Shown: positions 27,033-36,297, numbered from the stretch's first letter. The stretch is 64,000 nt of DNA from Psychrobacter pygoscelis (GCF_004335015.1 NZ_RQRU01000001.1:558001-622000), one strand, 5' to 3'. Notes: generated from the letters alone by a model not told the origin. Program-made: numbers and translations.

Positions 27033-27254
27033 GAGGATCGAAGTAGAGGTTATTCTCCTAGGATGCTTAAGCCCAAGACATTCAACAGCCTATAAGGTTA
27101 AAAAGCTATTCTGAATTTCCTAAGTAGCTTTTTAGTTAGCTTGTAAAGTGGCGGCTCAATCACTGCACTATCAGATGCGCTACTAATCTTTATCATTTTC
27201 AACAGCACTCCCCTTGCTGTGACATGCAAATAACAAAACCAAGGATGGCCATCA

Positions 27255-28217
27255 ATGACCCAAACCATTACCCCCAATCACTCTCTAACTGGTGCACGAA
27301 CTTGGGTCGGCACGATTCAGATTATTACGGCAGCTATCTGCTGGGGAACACTCGGGGTCTTTTCTACTTATCTACACGACTCTGGCTTTACAGGTTGGCA
27401 GATAGCGACTTTACGCATCGTCACAGCAGCCATGTTAATCCTTGTCATGCTGCCCAAACTATGGCCCCAATTGCTTAAACTAACCTTTAGGCAATGGCTA
27501 GGGTTGGGGCTGCAATCGCTCATTGGCGTCCTCGGCATGACAGTATGCTATTTCTTTGCCGTCCTTCATGTCGGCGCTGGTCCTGCCGTGGCCCTACTCT
27601 ATACCGCCCCCATCTTTAGCTTAGTATTCTCACAGTTATTGTTAAACGAGCGAATAACTCGGCAGTCGGCACTGCTAGCGTTAATGGCGGTGATGGGAGT
27701 GGGATTAACGATGGCGGGGAATGGCTCTTGGGCCAATTGGGGTATTGTGCTGGGGCTACTGTCTGGACTTTGTTACTCGCTCTATGGGGTACTCGGAAAG
27801 CGGGCAATGCATCACGCTCACGCCGCGCCGCTGATCTTTTTTACCTCTATTCTGTTTAGCGCTCTACTCTTACTGTTTATTCCAGCGACTTATAGCACTT
27901 ATGCCCAGCTTATCGAGCTTCCTACGCTTAGTATAGGCTATGTATTAGGACTGTCTGTGCTCGGCACTATTGCGCCATTTTGGCTTTATATGAAGGCTTT
28001 AGAAAGGCTTCCCGCCAGCCGTGCCTCGGTATTTACCATATTCGAACCCTTAACGGCTATTGTCTTGGCAATGCTCCTGCTACAGCAGCATTTAGTAGGT
28101 TTGCAATATCTTGGTATCGTGCTAATTTTACTGGCTGCATTGCTAAATGCAGGACTGAACGCTACCACGACTCGGGTGCCTAGATGGCTATCAAGACGCC
28201 GTCACCCAAGCTTATAG
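27255..28217 (+). CDS. DMT superfamily transporter (EamA domains)
   Basis: 320 residues with ten predicted membrane segments in two EamA repeats (about residues 20-150 and 165-300). Typical elements are ICWGTLGVFS in helix 1, AGPAVALLYTAPIFS near residue 105, and SRASVFTIFEPLTAIVLAMLLL in the second repeat, the GxxxP-like drug/metabolite pattern. The substrate is unknown; such proteins export amino acids, purines or other metabolites. It is separated from the purine operon by a terminator and has its own ribosome site (AAGGA). Confidence 0.85.
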   Translation: MTQTITPNHSLTGARTWVGTIQIITAAICWGTLGVFSTYLHDSGFTGWQIATLRIVTAAMLILVMLPKLWPQLLKLTFRQWLGLGLQSLIGVLGMTVCYFFAVLHVGAGPAVALLYTAPIFSLVFSQLLLNERITRQSALLALMAVMGVGLTMAGNGSWANWGIVLGLLSGLCYSLYGVLGKRAMHHAHAAPLIFFTSILFSALLLLFIPATYSTYAQLIELPTLSIGYVLGLSVLGTIAPFWLYMKALERLPASRASVFTIFEPLTAIVLAMLLLQQHLVGLQYLGIVLILLAALLNAGLNATTTRVPRWLSRRRHPSL

Positions 28218-28390
28218 TAGTCTATAAAAGACTACACATAATGTATTTATGGGCGTTAATATTTAGATGGTTAAGGCGCTACATATCTGCAACATAGTGT
28301 CTGCCACATAGCGTCTAGAGGTACTTTACTAGCTCGCTTAAGGCCTTTTTTGAGACTCCTGAAAATTTAACAAAGCCTTCCCCAGTTTTA

Positions 28391-28525
28391 CTATAGTCAA
28401 TCCATTTTAGATTTGCCATAAAGCCGCTGGCATAAATTTGCGCCCGCCTCAGTCATCTCATGACTTCTAGCCAGTGAATTTATACCAGCGAGTCTTTTAC
28501 GGATCAGTTTTAAATAGGCTCAACT
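28391..28525 (+). repeat. Dispersed intergenic repeat, copy A
   Basis: This 135-bp stretch has an inverted counterpart at 59098-59232 with about 83 percent identity by hand alignment over the full length. It opens with CTATAGTCAATCCATTTTAG and closes with TTTTAAATAGGCTCAACT. It is non-coding, upstream of norZ. Confidence 0.8.
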
Positions 28526-28779
28526 ATATATAGTCAATCTACCTAAGGTGTCACACAGATGAGCCTACAGCTACCTTAAGTGAATCATCACTGCGAGCCA
28601 GAATAATATATCTGTCAGTATCTCGCAGCGTACCAGTGTTAGACAGAATTGATTAAAGTCATTTAAGTCTATTAAACGTCATTTTCATTAAGTGAAGACA
28701 ACTTCTAGTGAATGGCACTAATTTACTTCGTTGTCTACTATATCTTTTGCACCGTCGATTATGTTTTATCTCGAAATAT

Positions 28780-28802
28780 AACATTCATTTTAAATGAATG
28801 TT
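28780..28802. promoter_or_regulatory. NsrR-type operator, distal site
   Basis: A perfect 11-1-11 inverted repeat: AACATTCATTT, one T, then its exact complement AAATGAATGTT. The spacing and core resemble the NsrR consensus (AAGATGCATTT, 1, AAATGCATCTT). NsrR is a nitric-oxide-sensing repressor of NO detoxification genes. Confidence 0.65.
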
Positions 28803-28989
28803 ATGATATTATGCCTTCTTAAGAGCTTATCTATTTAATTTGATAGAGATAAAGATGGTCTCTTCTGGCTAACATCTATAGCTACTGTAAAACTGTTCCT
28901 AATTTTAGTGGAACCTATATTCTTATTTTCCTGCCCTGCGATACCTATCAATCATCGTAAATGAAAAATAAGAACTAATTGGGTAAATA

Positions 28990-29012
28990 AACATTCATTT
29001 TATATGTATCTT
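28990..29012. promoter_or_regulatory. NsrR-type operator, norZ-proximal site
   Basis: AACATTCATTT, one T, then ATATGTATCTT: the same left arm as the site at 28780 and a right arm close to the NsrR consensus. It ends about 38 bp before the norZ start and overlaps a 15-bp palindrome GTATCTTTAAGATAC (29006-29020). Confidence 0.65.
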
Positions 29013-29049
29013 TAAGATACTCGCACCTTTCTAGCCATAGGAGCAAGAT

Positions 29050-31314
29050 ATGGGTGACTACAAAAAACATTGGTTCGGCTTAATCGCCATCCTAATCGTA
29101 ACCTTTACATTTTTAGGGTGGGGCGGCGTCGAGATTTATCGAACCACCCCGCCCGTTCCTGATCAGTACGTTGACAGCAGTGGTCAAGTGATCATGACCA
29201 AAGATGACATCTTAGACGGTCAATCTGCTTGGCAGTCAACCGGGGGGCAGCAGTTAGGCTCTGTACTAGGTCATGGCGCCTATCAGGCACCTGACTGGAC
29301 AGCAGACTGGCTACATCGTGAGCTGGTTGCTTGGCTCAATATCACTTCCCAAAATACCTACGGTACTGACATTGACTCACTTGATGAGAGTCAGCAAGCG
29401 GCCTTACAAGCCAAGCTCAAAAAAGAGTACCGTACTAGTACTGTCAATGATAAAGGCCAAGTGGTCTTATCAGACACTCGCATTGCAGCGATGAATGAGA
29501 TTGCACCATACTATGTTAGCTTGTATGGTGACGATCCGGCACTACAAAAATCTCGCGAAAGCTTCGCGATGAAAAACAATACTTTACCCGACTTAACTGC
29601 CAGACATAAGTTAACTAACTTCTTTTTTTGGACCACTTGGATTGCCTCAACTGACCGTCCTGGTACCGAAGTTACTTATACTAACAACTGGCCTCATGAG
29701 CCACTAATTGACAACATCCCTACCGCTGAAAACATCATGTGGTCTATTGCCAGTGTGGTCTTCTTGATCGCTGGTGTGGGCTTCTTAGTCTGGGGCTGGT
29801 CTTTCTTACATAAGCTAGATGACGTCAAGCTTGTCACTCCCGATGTCGATCCATTAACCCGCATCACCCTAACCCCTTCACAAAAAGCACTGGCCAAATA
29901 TGGTCTTTTAGTCATGGCCTTATTTGTATTACAAGTGTTCTTAGGAGGCCTTGTTGCTCATTACACTGTCGAAGGTCAGAACTTCTATGGCCTCCCCATA
30001 GCTGATTACTTCCCCTACTCGCTCGTCCGTACTTGGCATATTCAATCTGCTCTATTCTGGATTGCCGTTGCCTTCTTAATGGCCGGACTGTATTTGACAC
30101 CTATCATCAATGGTGGGAAAGATCCAAAATATCAAAAACTTGGGGTAGATATTCTTTGGGTAGCTCTGATTTTAGTGGTCTTAGGGTCATTTGCTGGTCA
30201 GTATCTCGCTATCGCTCACATCATGCCAGCCAAGCTCAACTTCTGGTTCGGTCATCAAGGCTATGAGTTTGTCGACTTAGGCCGTTTCTGGCAGATCCTC
30301 AAATGGGCAGGCGTTCTCTTCTGGCTTGTATTGATGGCACGCGGCTGGATCAATGGCTTTAAAGCACATGGCGATAAGAACCTTCTTACCATCTTTGTCG
30401 CCTCCGTCATTTGTGTCGGCTTGTTCTATGGCTCTGGTCTATTTTATGGTGAACGCACCCATCTAACCATCATGGAATACTGGCGCTGGTGGGTGGTGCA
30501 CCTATGGGTCGAAGGCTTCTTTGAAGTATTCGCAACTGTGTCTCTTGCCTTTATTTTCTATAATTTAGGCTTGGTCAGTAAGCGTATCGCCACAGCCTCT
30601 TCTATTGCATCTGCAGCGCTATTCTTACTCGGCGGTGTCCCTGGTACCTTCCACCACTTGTACTTCTCAGGTACTACCACGCCTATCATGGCCATTGGTG
30701 CCTCGTTTAGTGCTCTAGAAGTTGTGCCGTTAGTGGTCTTAGGTTACGAAGGTTATGAGCATTGGTCCTTGCAGCGTCAAGCCACATGGATGGAAAAGCT
30801 TAAATGGCCTATCATGTGTTTCGTCGCTGTTGCATTTTGGAACATGCTTGGTGCTGGGGTATTTGGCTTCATGGTTAACCCACCAATCTCCCTATTCTAC
30901 CTACAGGGTCTAAATACCACTGCCGTTCATGCTCACGCTGCCCTGTTTGGCGTCTATGGCTTCTTAGCTATTGGTTTCGTAATCTTAGTACTACGCTATA
31001 TTCGCCCCGACTATGTGTTTGATGATAAGCTCATGAAAACTGGCTTTTGGGCATTAAATTTAGGTCTAGTACTGATGATCGTTACCAGTCTACTACCTAT
31101 TGGTATTTACCAAGCTCATGCCTCACTCACTGAAGGTCTATGGTATGCGCGCAGTGAAGGCTTCATGCAGCAAGACTTCTTGCAGACGCTGCGTTGGGTC
31201 CGTACCTTTGGTGACGTTATCTTAATTATCGGTGCGCTCTGCGTGGCATGGCAAACTGTGAAGCTCGTATTCGCGAAACCTTCACACTCTAACTACAAGC
31301 CTATGAAACGATAA
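29050..31314 (+). CDS. norZ: Quinol-dependent nitric oxide reductase
   Basis: Reduces two NO to N2O at the inner membrane using quinol. 754 residues: an N-terminal helix plus periplasmic domain (about residues 1-230, TTPPVPDQYVDSSGQ, LGHGAYQAPDWTADWLH), then a heme-copper-oxidase-like core of about 12 helices. The fused N-terminal domain defines qNOR rather than cNOR. Core ligands are recognisable in RTWHIQSALFWIAVAF, WRWWVVHLWVEGFFEVFATV, PGTFHHLYFSG and AVHAHAALFGVYG (His residues for hemes b, b3 and FeB, with the Glu). No nitrite reductase is nearby, so NO detoxification is more likely than full denitrification. GGAG precedes the start. Confidence 0.96.
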   Translation: MGDYKKHWFGLIAILIVTFTFLGWGGVEIYRTTPPVPDQYVDSSGQVIMTKDDILDGQSAWQSTGGQQLGSVLGHGAYQAPDWTADWLHRELVAWLNITSQNTYGTDIDSLDESQQAALQAKLKKEYRTSTVNDKGQVVLSDTRIAAMNEIAPYYVSLYGDDPALQKSRESFAMKNNTLPDLTARHKLTNFFFWTTWIASTDRPGTEVTYTNNWPHEPLIDNIPTAENIMWSIASVVFLIAGVGFLVWGWSFLHKLDDVKLVTPDVDPLTRITLTPSQKALAKYGLLVMALFVLQVFLGGLVAHYTVEGQNFYGLPIADYFPYSLVRTWHIQSALFWIAVAFLMAGLYLTPIINGGKDPKYQKLGVDILWVALILVVLGSFAGQYLAIAHIMPAKLNFWFGHQGYEFVDLGRFWQILKWAGVLFWLVLMARGWINGFKAHGDKNLLTIFVASVICVGLFYGSGLFYGERTHLTIMEYWRWWVVHLWVEGFFEVFATVSLAFIFYNLGLVSKRIATASSIASAALFLLGGVPGTFHHLYFSGTTTPIMAIGASFSALEVVPLVVLGYEGYEHWSLQRQATWMEKLKWPIMCFVAVAFWNMLGAGVFGFMVNPPISLFYLQGLNTTAVHAHAALFGVYGFLAIGFVILVLRYIRPDYVFDDKLMKTGFWALNLGLVLMIVTSLLPIGIYQAHASLTEGLWYARSEGFMQQDFLQTLRWVRTFGDVILIIGALCVAWQTVKLVFAKPSHSNYKPMKR

Positions 31315-31687
31315 ATATAGCACTGAATAAGCACAGGTAAGAAATAAAAGCTCTGCTTCGGCAGGGCTTTTTTACTGAGCTATCTTAGATCAGAGTCTGT
31401 TCATTAAAGAAGGCAGCAAGAGTCTATAGTCGGTTTATAAAATCAGTTACGCTACCTCTAGGAAAAACCAAAATTACTAAAATTAGATAGCACGCCAACA
31501 GCAATGACGGTATTAACCATTATATGGCTCAAGATATATCGAATTTGTTGTCACTTAGCTATATAATCTATTCGACATCAATTGACCCTTCGTAAAGCGA
31601 ATGCTGCTTTATCTGTAGTAGGCTCCTCAATCTAATAGAAAAAACTGGCCAAACGCCTTCACAATTTATGATTGAGCATAGAGTATA
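31315..31687. other. Intergenic region norZ / CPBP gene
   Basis: Apart from the norZ terminator this 373-bp AT-rich stretch shows no gene, operator or clear repeat. Confidence 0.5.
31346..31375 (+). terminator. Terminator after norZ
   Basis: AAAGCTCTGC and GCAGGGCTTTTTT with a TTCG tetraloop, followed by T, about 30 bases after the stop. Confidence 0.9.
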
Positions 31688-31696
31688 GTGACCTAT

Positions 31697-32794
31697 ATGA
31701 ATACCAAGTTTCTTAAGCCCAAGCCCTTGCCTAATACTAGTCATAAAAATAAAACGAACCTTCAGTATTACCCATTAATCAACTGGCTTCATTATCATCG
31801 CCGAGCCACCATCCATCCAGTATTGGCGTGTATCCTGACGATGATTTGGTCGGTTATTGGCGGCTTCGCTTATGGGTTCGTCTCTTTTATACCGTTCCCT
31901 AATACTGAGCTTGGTCATGGCTGGCTCTTTTATACCGGGCCTTTGCTGCAATTTCTTGCTCAGTTACTATTATTATGGCTTTGGTGGCGGGGCTGGCTAT
32001 GGCTGCGTTATAAAAAGCAGCACACCACGCTACCAGCGCAAAAAATGAATCATCAAGGCGTACCTCGAAGCTTGAGTGACCACGCCTCAACCAATACTTA
32101 CCTCGACATCCCTCGGATTCACTTTTTTCAACGGATTGGTATCAGCCCACTAGCTAGACGGCCTCATCAGCGTTGGCGCTTATTTTGTCTTGGAGCGGCA
32201 CTGGGAGTGGTGAGCGTAAGTATTCCACTGTGGCTACTACTTTTTGTATATGGCACGGATGCGATAACCTTGAGCGTGAACACCCTCTCAGCATCATGGT
32301 GGCTATTATTAGTATTTAGTCTGGCGCTGTTTTTATTCCAAAGCGGCGTAGAGGAGGTCATTAACCGAGGCTTTTTATTACCTGAGATTGCTAGCCGTTG
32401 GGGCGTTACCGCTGGGGTACTACTGAATTCAGGATTATTTGTCTTATTTCATTTATCCAATCCCGATCTTGGCTGGGTTCCTTTACTCAATATCTTTTTT
32501 GCTGGGGTTTTATTTTCGCTACTTTATCTGCGATTCAATAGTCTGTGGGTGAGTATCGGCTTCCATGGATTATGGAATTGGACTCAAGCCAGCTTTTATG
32601 GCTTTGCAGTCAGTGGTATTACGATGCCTGTAAGTATTCTGCAAGCGGCGGTTAATCCAAACCAACCTGATTGGCTAACCGGTGGTAGTTTTGGCCTAGA
32701 AGGTAGCGTACTGACTTGTTTTGTACTACTGGGAGTTATTGCTTGGCTGATACTCTCTATTAGACGCCGCCGTCAAGCCATAGTTTCTGCTTGA
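31697..32794 (+). CDS. CPBP-family intramembrane metalloprotease
   Basis: About 365 residues with seven or eight membrane segments. The three active-site motifs of CPBP/Abi (Rce1-like) proteases are present in order: VEEVINRGFLLPE (EExxxR), LFVLFHLSN (FxxxH) and GFHGLWNW (HxxxN/W). Members process prenylated or other membrane proteins, or confer bacteriocin self-immunity; the substrate here is unknown. The N-terminal 45 residues are basic and hydrophilic. ATG 31697 is used; GTG 31688 is three codons upstream and neither has a clear ribosome site. It stands alone. Confidence 0.85.
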   Translation: MNTKFLKPKPLPNTSHKNKTNLQYYPLINWLHYHRRATIHPVLACILTMIWSVIGGFAYGFVSFIPFPNTELGHGWLFYTGPLLQFLAQLLLLWLWWRGWLWLRYKKQHTTLPAQKMNHQGVPRSLSDHASTNTYLDIPRIHFFQRIGISPLARRPHQRWRLFCLGAALGVVSVSIPLWLLLFVYGTDAITLSVNTLSASWWLLLVFSLALFLFQSGVEEVINRGFLLPEIASRWGVTAGVLLNSGLFVLFHLSNPDLGWVPLLNIFFAGVLFSLLYLRFNSLWVSIGFHGLWNWTQASFYGFAVSGITMPVSILQAAVNPNQPDWLTGGSFGLEGSVLTCFVLLGVIAWLILSIRRRRQAIVSA

Positions 32795-33218
32795 ATTAAT
32801 CTGGAGTGACTAGTATTGATTGCGAGAGGGACTGATAAAATTAAGTATGACCTTACGCTGCCAAGCTTATAGTCAGTGTAGGACGAATTAGATAGGTGCA
32901 TTGATTATCATCAAGTCCAATAAATTCTGACACTCTGTTAATCCACGGGTATAAATTTACTGGTGAGCAGTCATCGTGTAGCGGAGGCTTTATCAACCCA
33001 TCTCCGCCACTCGTTACCAACTATAAAGTAATCAGTGGTATCAATACACTACGCCCTCCTCTTCACTGACATCTCTCGATGTTAAGCGTTAACCCCGTAA
33101 TCAGTAGTTAAACTAATGTCATGGCTATTGTAGTAAGGCATTAGGCTTGTAAAATTCGTACTACTGTACTAGAATACTGAAACAAACTTACCCTTTACTC
33201 AAGACAAGAATAATCTGT
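32795..33218. other. Intergenic region upstream of trpR
   Basis: A 424-bp stretch. Near 32938-32980 there is text resembling the middle of the dispersed repeat (GGTATAAATT-ACTGG, AGTCAT) on the minus strand, probably a decayed copy. Its end holds the trpR promoter. Confidence 0.45.
33147..33175 (+). promoter_or_regulatory. trpR promoter with trp-operator-like half-sites
   Basis: TTGTAA (33147-33152) and TAGAAT (33170-33175) have a 17-base spacer. Between and overlapping the -10 is CGTACTACTGTACTAG, which contains CTAG and GTAC elements of the TrpR operator. An operator at the -10 would allow autorepression. Confidence 0.5.
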
Positions 33219-33491
33219 ATGACTACTGACCCGTACCAAAGCTTACTTACGCATCTGGCGAGCACGCAAGACAGCGCTGATATTGAAGCATTATTGACCG
33301 CGCTACTGACAGGCAAAGAGCAGCAGGATATCGCCAATCGTATTCGCATCTTTGATTTACTCGAGCAAGGCGTAACCCAGCGTGACATCTCAGAGCAACT
33401 GGGGGTCGGTATTGCCACGGTATCACGCGGTGCCAAGGCCATGCAGCAGCATGATGTCAGCGCTCTACTTGCCACCCATCGGCAAACATAA
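33219..33491 (+). CDS. trpR: Trp operon repressor
   Basis: 90 residues, matching TrpR in size. The core is LLTALLTGKEQQDIANRIRIFDLLEQGVTQRDISEQLGVGIATVSRGAKAM, with the helix-turn-helix QRDISEQLGVGIATVSRG. TrpR binds tryptophan and represses trp genes. It stands 65 bp upstream of trpE and in the same direction, so it probably regulates its own operon. Direct linkage of trpR with trpE is not the E. coli arrangement. Confidence 0.93.
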   Translation: MTTDPYQSLLTHLASTQDSADIEALLTALLTGKEQQDIANRIRIFDLLEQGVTQRDISEQLGVGIATVSRGAKAMQQHDVSALLATHRQT

Positions 33492-33556
33492 TGAGATGAC
33501 GCTATGTCAACGCATTATCTTATAACTTATTAAATTAGCCTTTTTTGGAATACTTT

Positions 33557-34987
33557 ATGACTGCTACTGCCTCACCTTCTACCAAGACCTCTGCCAGACC
33601 TATCCCTATTGCTATCTCAAGTAAACCGCAGCGGATTAAGCTGACGCAAGATATCGACTTTTTTGCATTGTTTAAGCGTATTGAAGCGCAGTTTGATACC
33701 TGCTACCTGCTTGAGTCCTTAGGTGAAGAGAGCCATATCTCGCGCCATCATGCCATTGGCTTTGCGCCAGTGATGACCATTACGGCAACCGATCGGACGA
33801 CGCTAGCCATCACTGATAATAAGACAGGGGAGACGACGCAATATCAAACGGACAACCCCTATCAACTGCTGCGCGAAATCACCCCGCAGCATGTTATCGC
33901 GCGCAATCAAAGCGGCGGTCTGGTCGGCTATCTTGGCTATGACAGCGTCAACTTCTTTGAACCGAGTCTAGACGCGAAGCCAAGCGAAGACTTTGAGCCG
34001 TTTAAGTTTGGTGTCTATCTCGATGGTTTGACGCTAGATAAGATGACGGGGGAGATTTTCTACTTTTATTATCCGACTGAGCAGCAAGACAACCGCGTTG
34101 AGCAAATTAAAGCACTGCTTGATACGCCAGTGCCGACTTATGAAGCGCCTAATGTAGAGTTTCTAGGTGATGGCATGAGTCAAGAAGCCCATGAAGCGGC
34201 GGTCATGCAGGTCAAAGAAGACATCATTGCCGGGCGTATCTTTCAGTGTGAGGTAGGTTTTAAGTCGCGCTATCGTATCAGCGGCGCGCACATGCCTATC
34301 TATGAGAAGCTGCGCTCGGTCAACCCCTCTCCGCATATGTACTTTATGAAGTTCGGTCAGCAGCGCATTATCGGCGCCTCTCCTGAGCTATTATTCCGCT
34401 TGCGCCAAGGGGAGATGGAGACCTACCCGCTCGCAGGAACCGCCAAGCGCGGCGCAAATGAAACTGAGGATCGCAAGCTTGCCCGGGCGTTACTCAATGA
34501 CGCTAAAGAAATCGCCGAACACAATATGCTCGTGGATTTGCATCGTAATGATATCGGCCGCGTGGCACGATTTGGTACAGTAAAGGTGCGCAGTCTGATG
34601 GATATCAAGCGCTACTCGCACGTCCAGCATATCTCTTCAGAAATCGTCGGTATCCTGCATCCTGACCACGATATGTTTAGCGCACTTGCCAGCAACTTCC
34701 CAGCCGGAACGCTCTCTGGCGCGCCCAAAATTGAAGCTATTAAGATTATCAATGAGCTAGAGCCGGATGGTCGCGGCGCTTATGGCGGCGCGCTAGGGTC
34801 TTTTAACTTTAATGGCGACTGTATCTTTGCTATTCCCATTCGCAGCCTATTTATTAATGGTGACAATGCTTACGCGCAGACTTGCGGCGGTAATGTCTAC
34901 GACTCCAATCCTGCCGACGAGTATTTAGAGATTCAGCGTAAGCTGTCAGCGATGAAGGTGGTGCTCAGCAGCTTTATGACTGAATAA
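33557..34987 (+). CDS. trpE: Anthranilate synthase component I
   Basis: Makes anthranilate from chorismate with ammonia or with glutamine through TrpG. About 476 residues. The N-terminal YLLESLGEESHISRHHAIG is the LLES tryptophan feedback region. The chorismate-binding domain shows FQCEVGFKSRY, IIGASPELLFRL, TYPLAGTAKRGANETED, EIAEHNMLVDLHRNDIGRV, FPAGTLSGAPKIEA and ELEPDGRGAYGGALG. Aminodeoxychorismate synthase PabB is the alternative; the LLES motif and the trpR neighbour favour TrpE. ATG 33557 has GGA 8 bases before; an in-frame TTG at 33545 is less likely. Confidence 0.9.
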   Translation: MTATASPSTKTSARPIPIAISSKPQRIKLTQDIDFFALFKRIEAQFDTCYLLESLGEESHISRHHAIGFAPVMTITATDRTTLAITDNKTGETTQYQTDNPYQLLREITPQHVIARNQSGGLVGYLGYDSVNFFEPSLDAKPSEDFEPFKFGVYLDGLTLDKMTGEIFYFYYPTEQQDNRVEQIKALLDTPVPTYEAPNVEFLGDGMSQEAHEAAVMQVKEDIIAGRIFQCEVGFKSRYRISGAHMPIYEKLRSVNPSPHMYFMKFGQQRIIGASPELLFRLRQGEMETYPLAGTAKRGANETEDRKLARALLNDAKEIAEHNMLVDLHRNDIGRVARFGTVKVRSLMDIKRYSHVQHISSEIVGILHPDHDMFSALASNFPAGTLSGAPKIEAIKIINELEPDGRGAYGGALGSFNFNGDCIFAIPIRSLFINGDNAYAQTCGGNVYDSNPADEYLEIQRKLSAMKVVLSSFMTE

Positions 34988-35085
34988 CTGATGCTTAGAC
35001 TAATTTATGCTCAAAGACTGATACCGCGGCCCAGCAATAGACAATATTTTAATAACAAATACGCCAATGTTTATAAGGCAAACCA

Positions 35086-35733
35086 ATGAAAGTATTAATT
35101 ATCGACAATTACGACTCGTTCACCTTTAATCTCTACCAATATGTGGGCGAGATATTACAGACGTTAAGTGACTCTGAAAGCGCTGATGTCATCGTCAAGC
35201 GCAATGACGAGATCAGCTTAGCCGATGTGCAAGCCATGAATCCTGACCGTATTATCATCTCTCCAGGTCCCGGCTCTCCTGATGACCCCGCCTACTTTGG
35301 GGTATGTTCTGAGGTCATTAAGACGCTAGGCAAGACCACACCACTACTGGGTGTCTGCTTAGGCATGCAGGGCATCGCGCATGTATTTGGCGGCAAAGTC
35401 ATTCGCGCAGGCGTACCCATGCATGGCAAGACCTCCCCCATTCGTCATGATGGCAAAGGTGTCTATCAAGGTCTGCCACAAGGCGTGGAAATTATGCGCT
35501 ATCACTCGTTAATGGTGCAGGCGGATAACTTACCAGACTGCTTGACCGTAACCTCGGTCGTCGCTAATGATAAGCATGATGATGCAAGCCTTGAAGAGTT
35601 GGTAAAACAAGGCGAAGAAATTATGGGACTTCGGCACACGGACTACCCGATCCAAGGGGTTCAGTTTCACCCCGAGTCGTTTGCTACTGAGGGGGCCAAA
35701 CGTCTACTAAGTAACTTCCTATTGCAGGTTTAA
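35086..35733 (+). CDS. trpG: Anthranilate synthase component II (glutamine amidotransferase)
   Basis: Releases ammonia from glutamine for TrpE. 215 residues of class I glutamine amidotransferase: IIDNYDSFTFNLYQYVGE, PGPGSPDDP, the nucleophile in GVCLGMQGIAHVFGG (Cys about residue 86), and the His-Glu pair in VQFHPESFATEGAKRLLSNF. Such subunits can also serve PabB. The gene follows trpE by 98 bp, but trpD and trpC do not follow here. AAGG precedes the ATG. Confidence 0.92.
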   Translation: MKVLIIDNYDSFTFNLYQYVGEILQTLSDSESADVIVKRNDEISLADVQAMNPDRIIISPGPGSPDDPAYFGVCSEVIKTLGKTTPLLGVCLGMQGIAHVFGGKVIRAGVPMHGKTSPIRHDGKGVYQGLPQGVEIMRYHSLMVQADNLPDCLTVTSVVANDKHDDASLEELVKQGEEIMGLRHTDYPIQGVQFHPESFATEGAKRLLSNFLLQV

Positions 35734-36297
35734 AGGACTTTAAGGCATGATTTTCAGCTTAGCTGTTTCATTTAAGCAAAGTTAGTTAAAGGAAAGTAAG
35801 ACAAATCTAACTGAGTCCATACTAGCGCCGTACAGCAAGTGATACTTACTAGTTGGAAAATAAAGTCTTCCACAGCGGCAATAAAGCTCTCCTGATTGTA
35901 TGGTATTGATGTTACATTTTGTTTTTTGCAAGTTTAGTATTCTAGCTACTTAAGACCTTCACACTTGGCTAGATTTAGGATACTACCGATTTATCCGGCT
36001 TGCTCTACCCTTTGATAAAGTAGTGATGTCTCGTAGCTATCTTATATAACGAGACAGGTAATATATAACAAGACAGATAACATATAACGGGATAGATAAT
36101 ATGTTGCAGAAGACAACCAGACTATTGTAGATGCTATAGTCACTAGTAGGCTTGACCCTATAGTCAAGGGACAGTAAAACGACTTTAGATTATAACTATG
36201 CGACTGGTTAATAAAACTGATACGTACCTGGGCCGGTCATCTGCCTTTGTCCGTCTCTTATTTGCCTGACTAGAACTTACTATGGAGAACACTATTT
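35734..36297. other. Intergenic region with 19-bp repeats
   Basis: A 564-bp stretch without genes. It contains a 19-bp tandem repeat at 36043-36099 (next entry) and, near 36163-36235, text weakly resembling the dispersed repeat (TTTAGATT, CGACTGG, AATAAA, GTCATCTG in the same order). Confidence 0.55.
36043..36118 (+). repeat. 19-bp tandem repeat, three clear units plus one decayed
   Basis: Units at 36043, 36062 and 36081 follow the pattern TATATAACRAGACAGRTAA with few changes; a fourth at 36100 is degenerate. Confidence 0.8.

Larger units (their letters stand above)
28218..29049. other. Long intergenic region upstream of norZ
   Basis: An 832-bp stretch between the DMT transporter and norZ. 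It holds repeat copy A, then two NsrR-type palindromes near norZ. No protein or tRNA gene was recognised in the remainder. Confidence 0.6.

Noticed and set aside
28218-29049. tRNA or small RNA gene in the norZ upstream region
   Set aside because: No cloverleaf or terminator was found; the structure is accounted for by the dispersed repeat and palindromes.
33492-33556. Tryptophan leader peptide and attenuator before trpE
   Set aside because: The 65-bp gap has no Trp codon run and no terminator/antiterminator pair.
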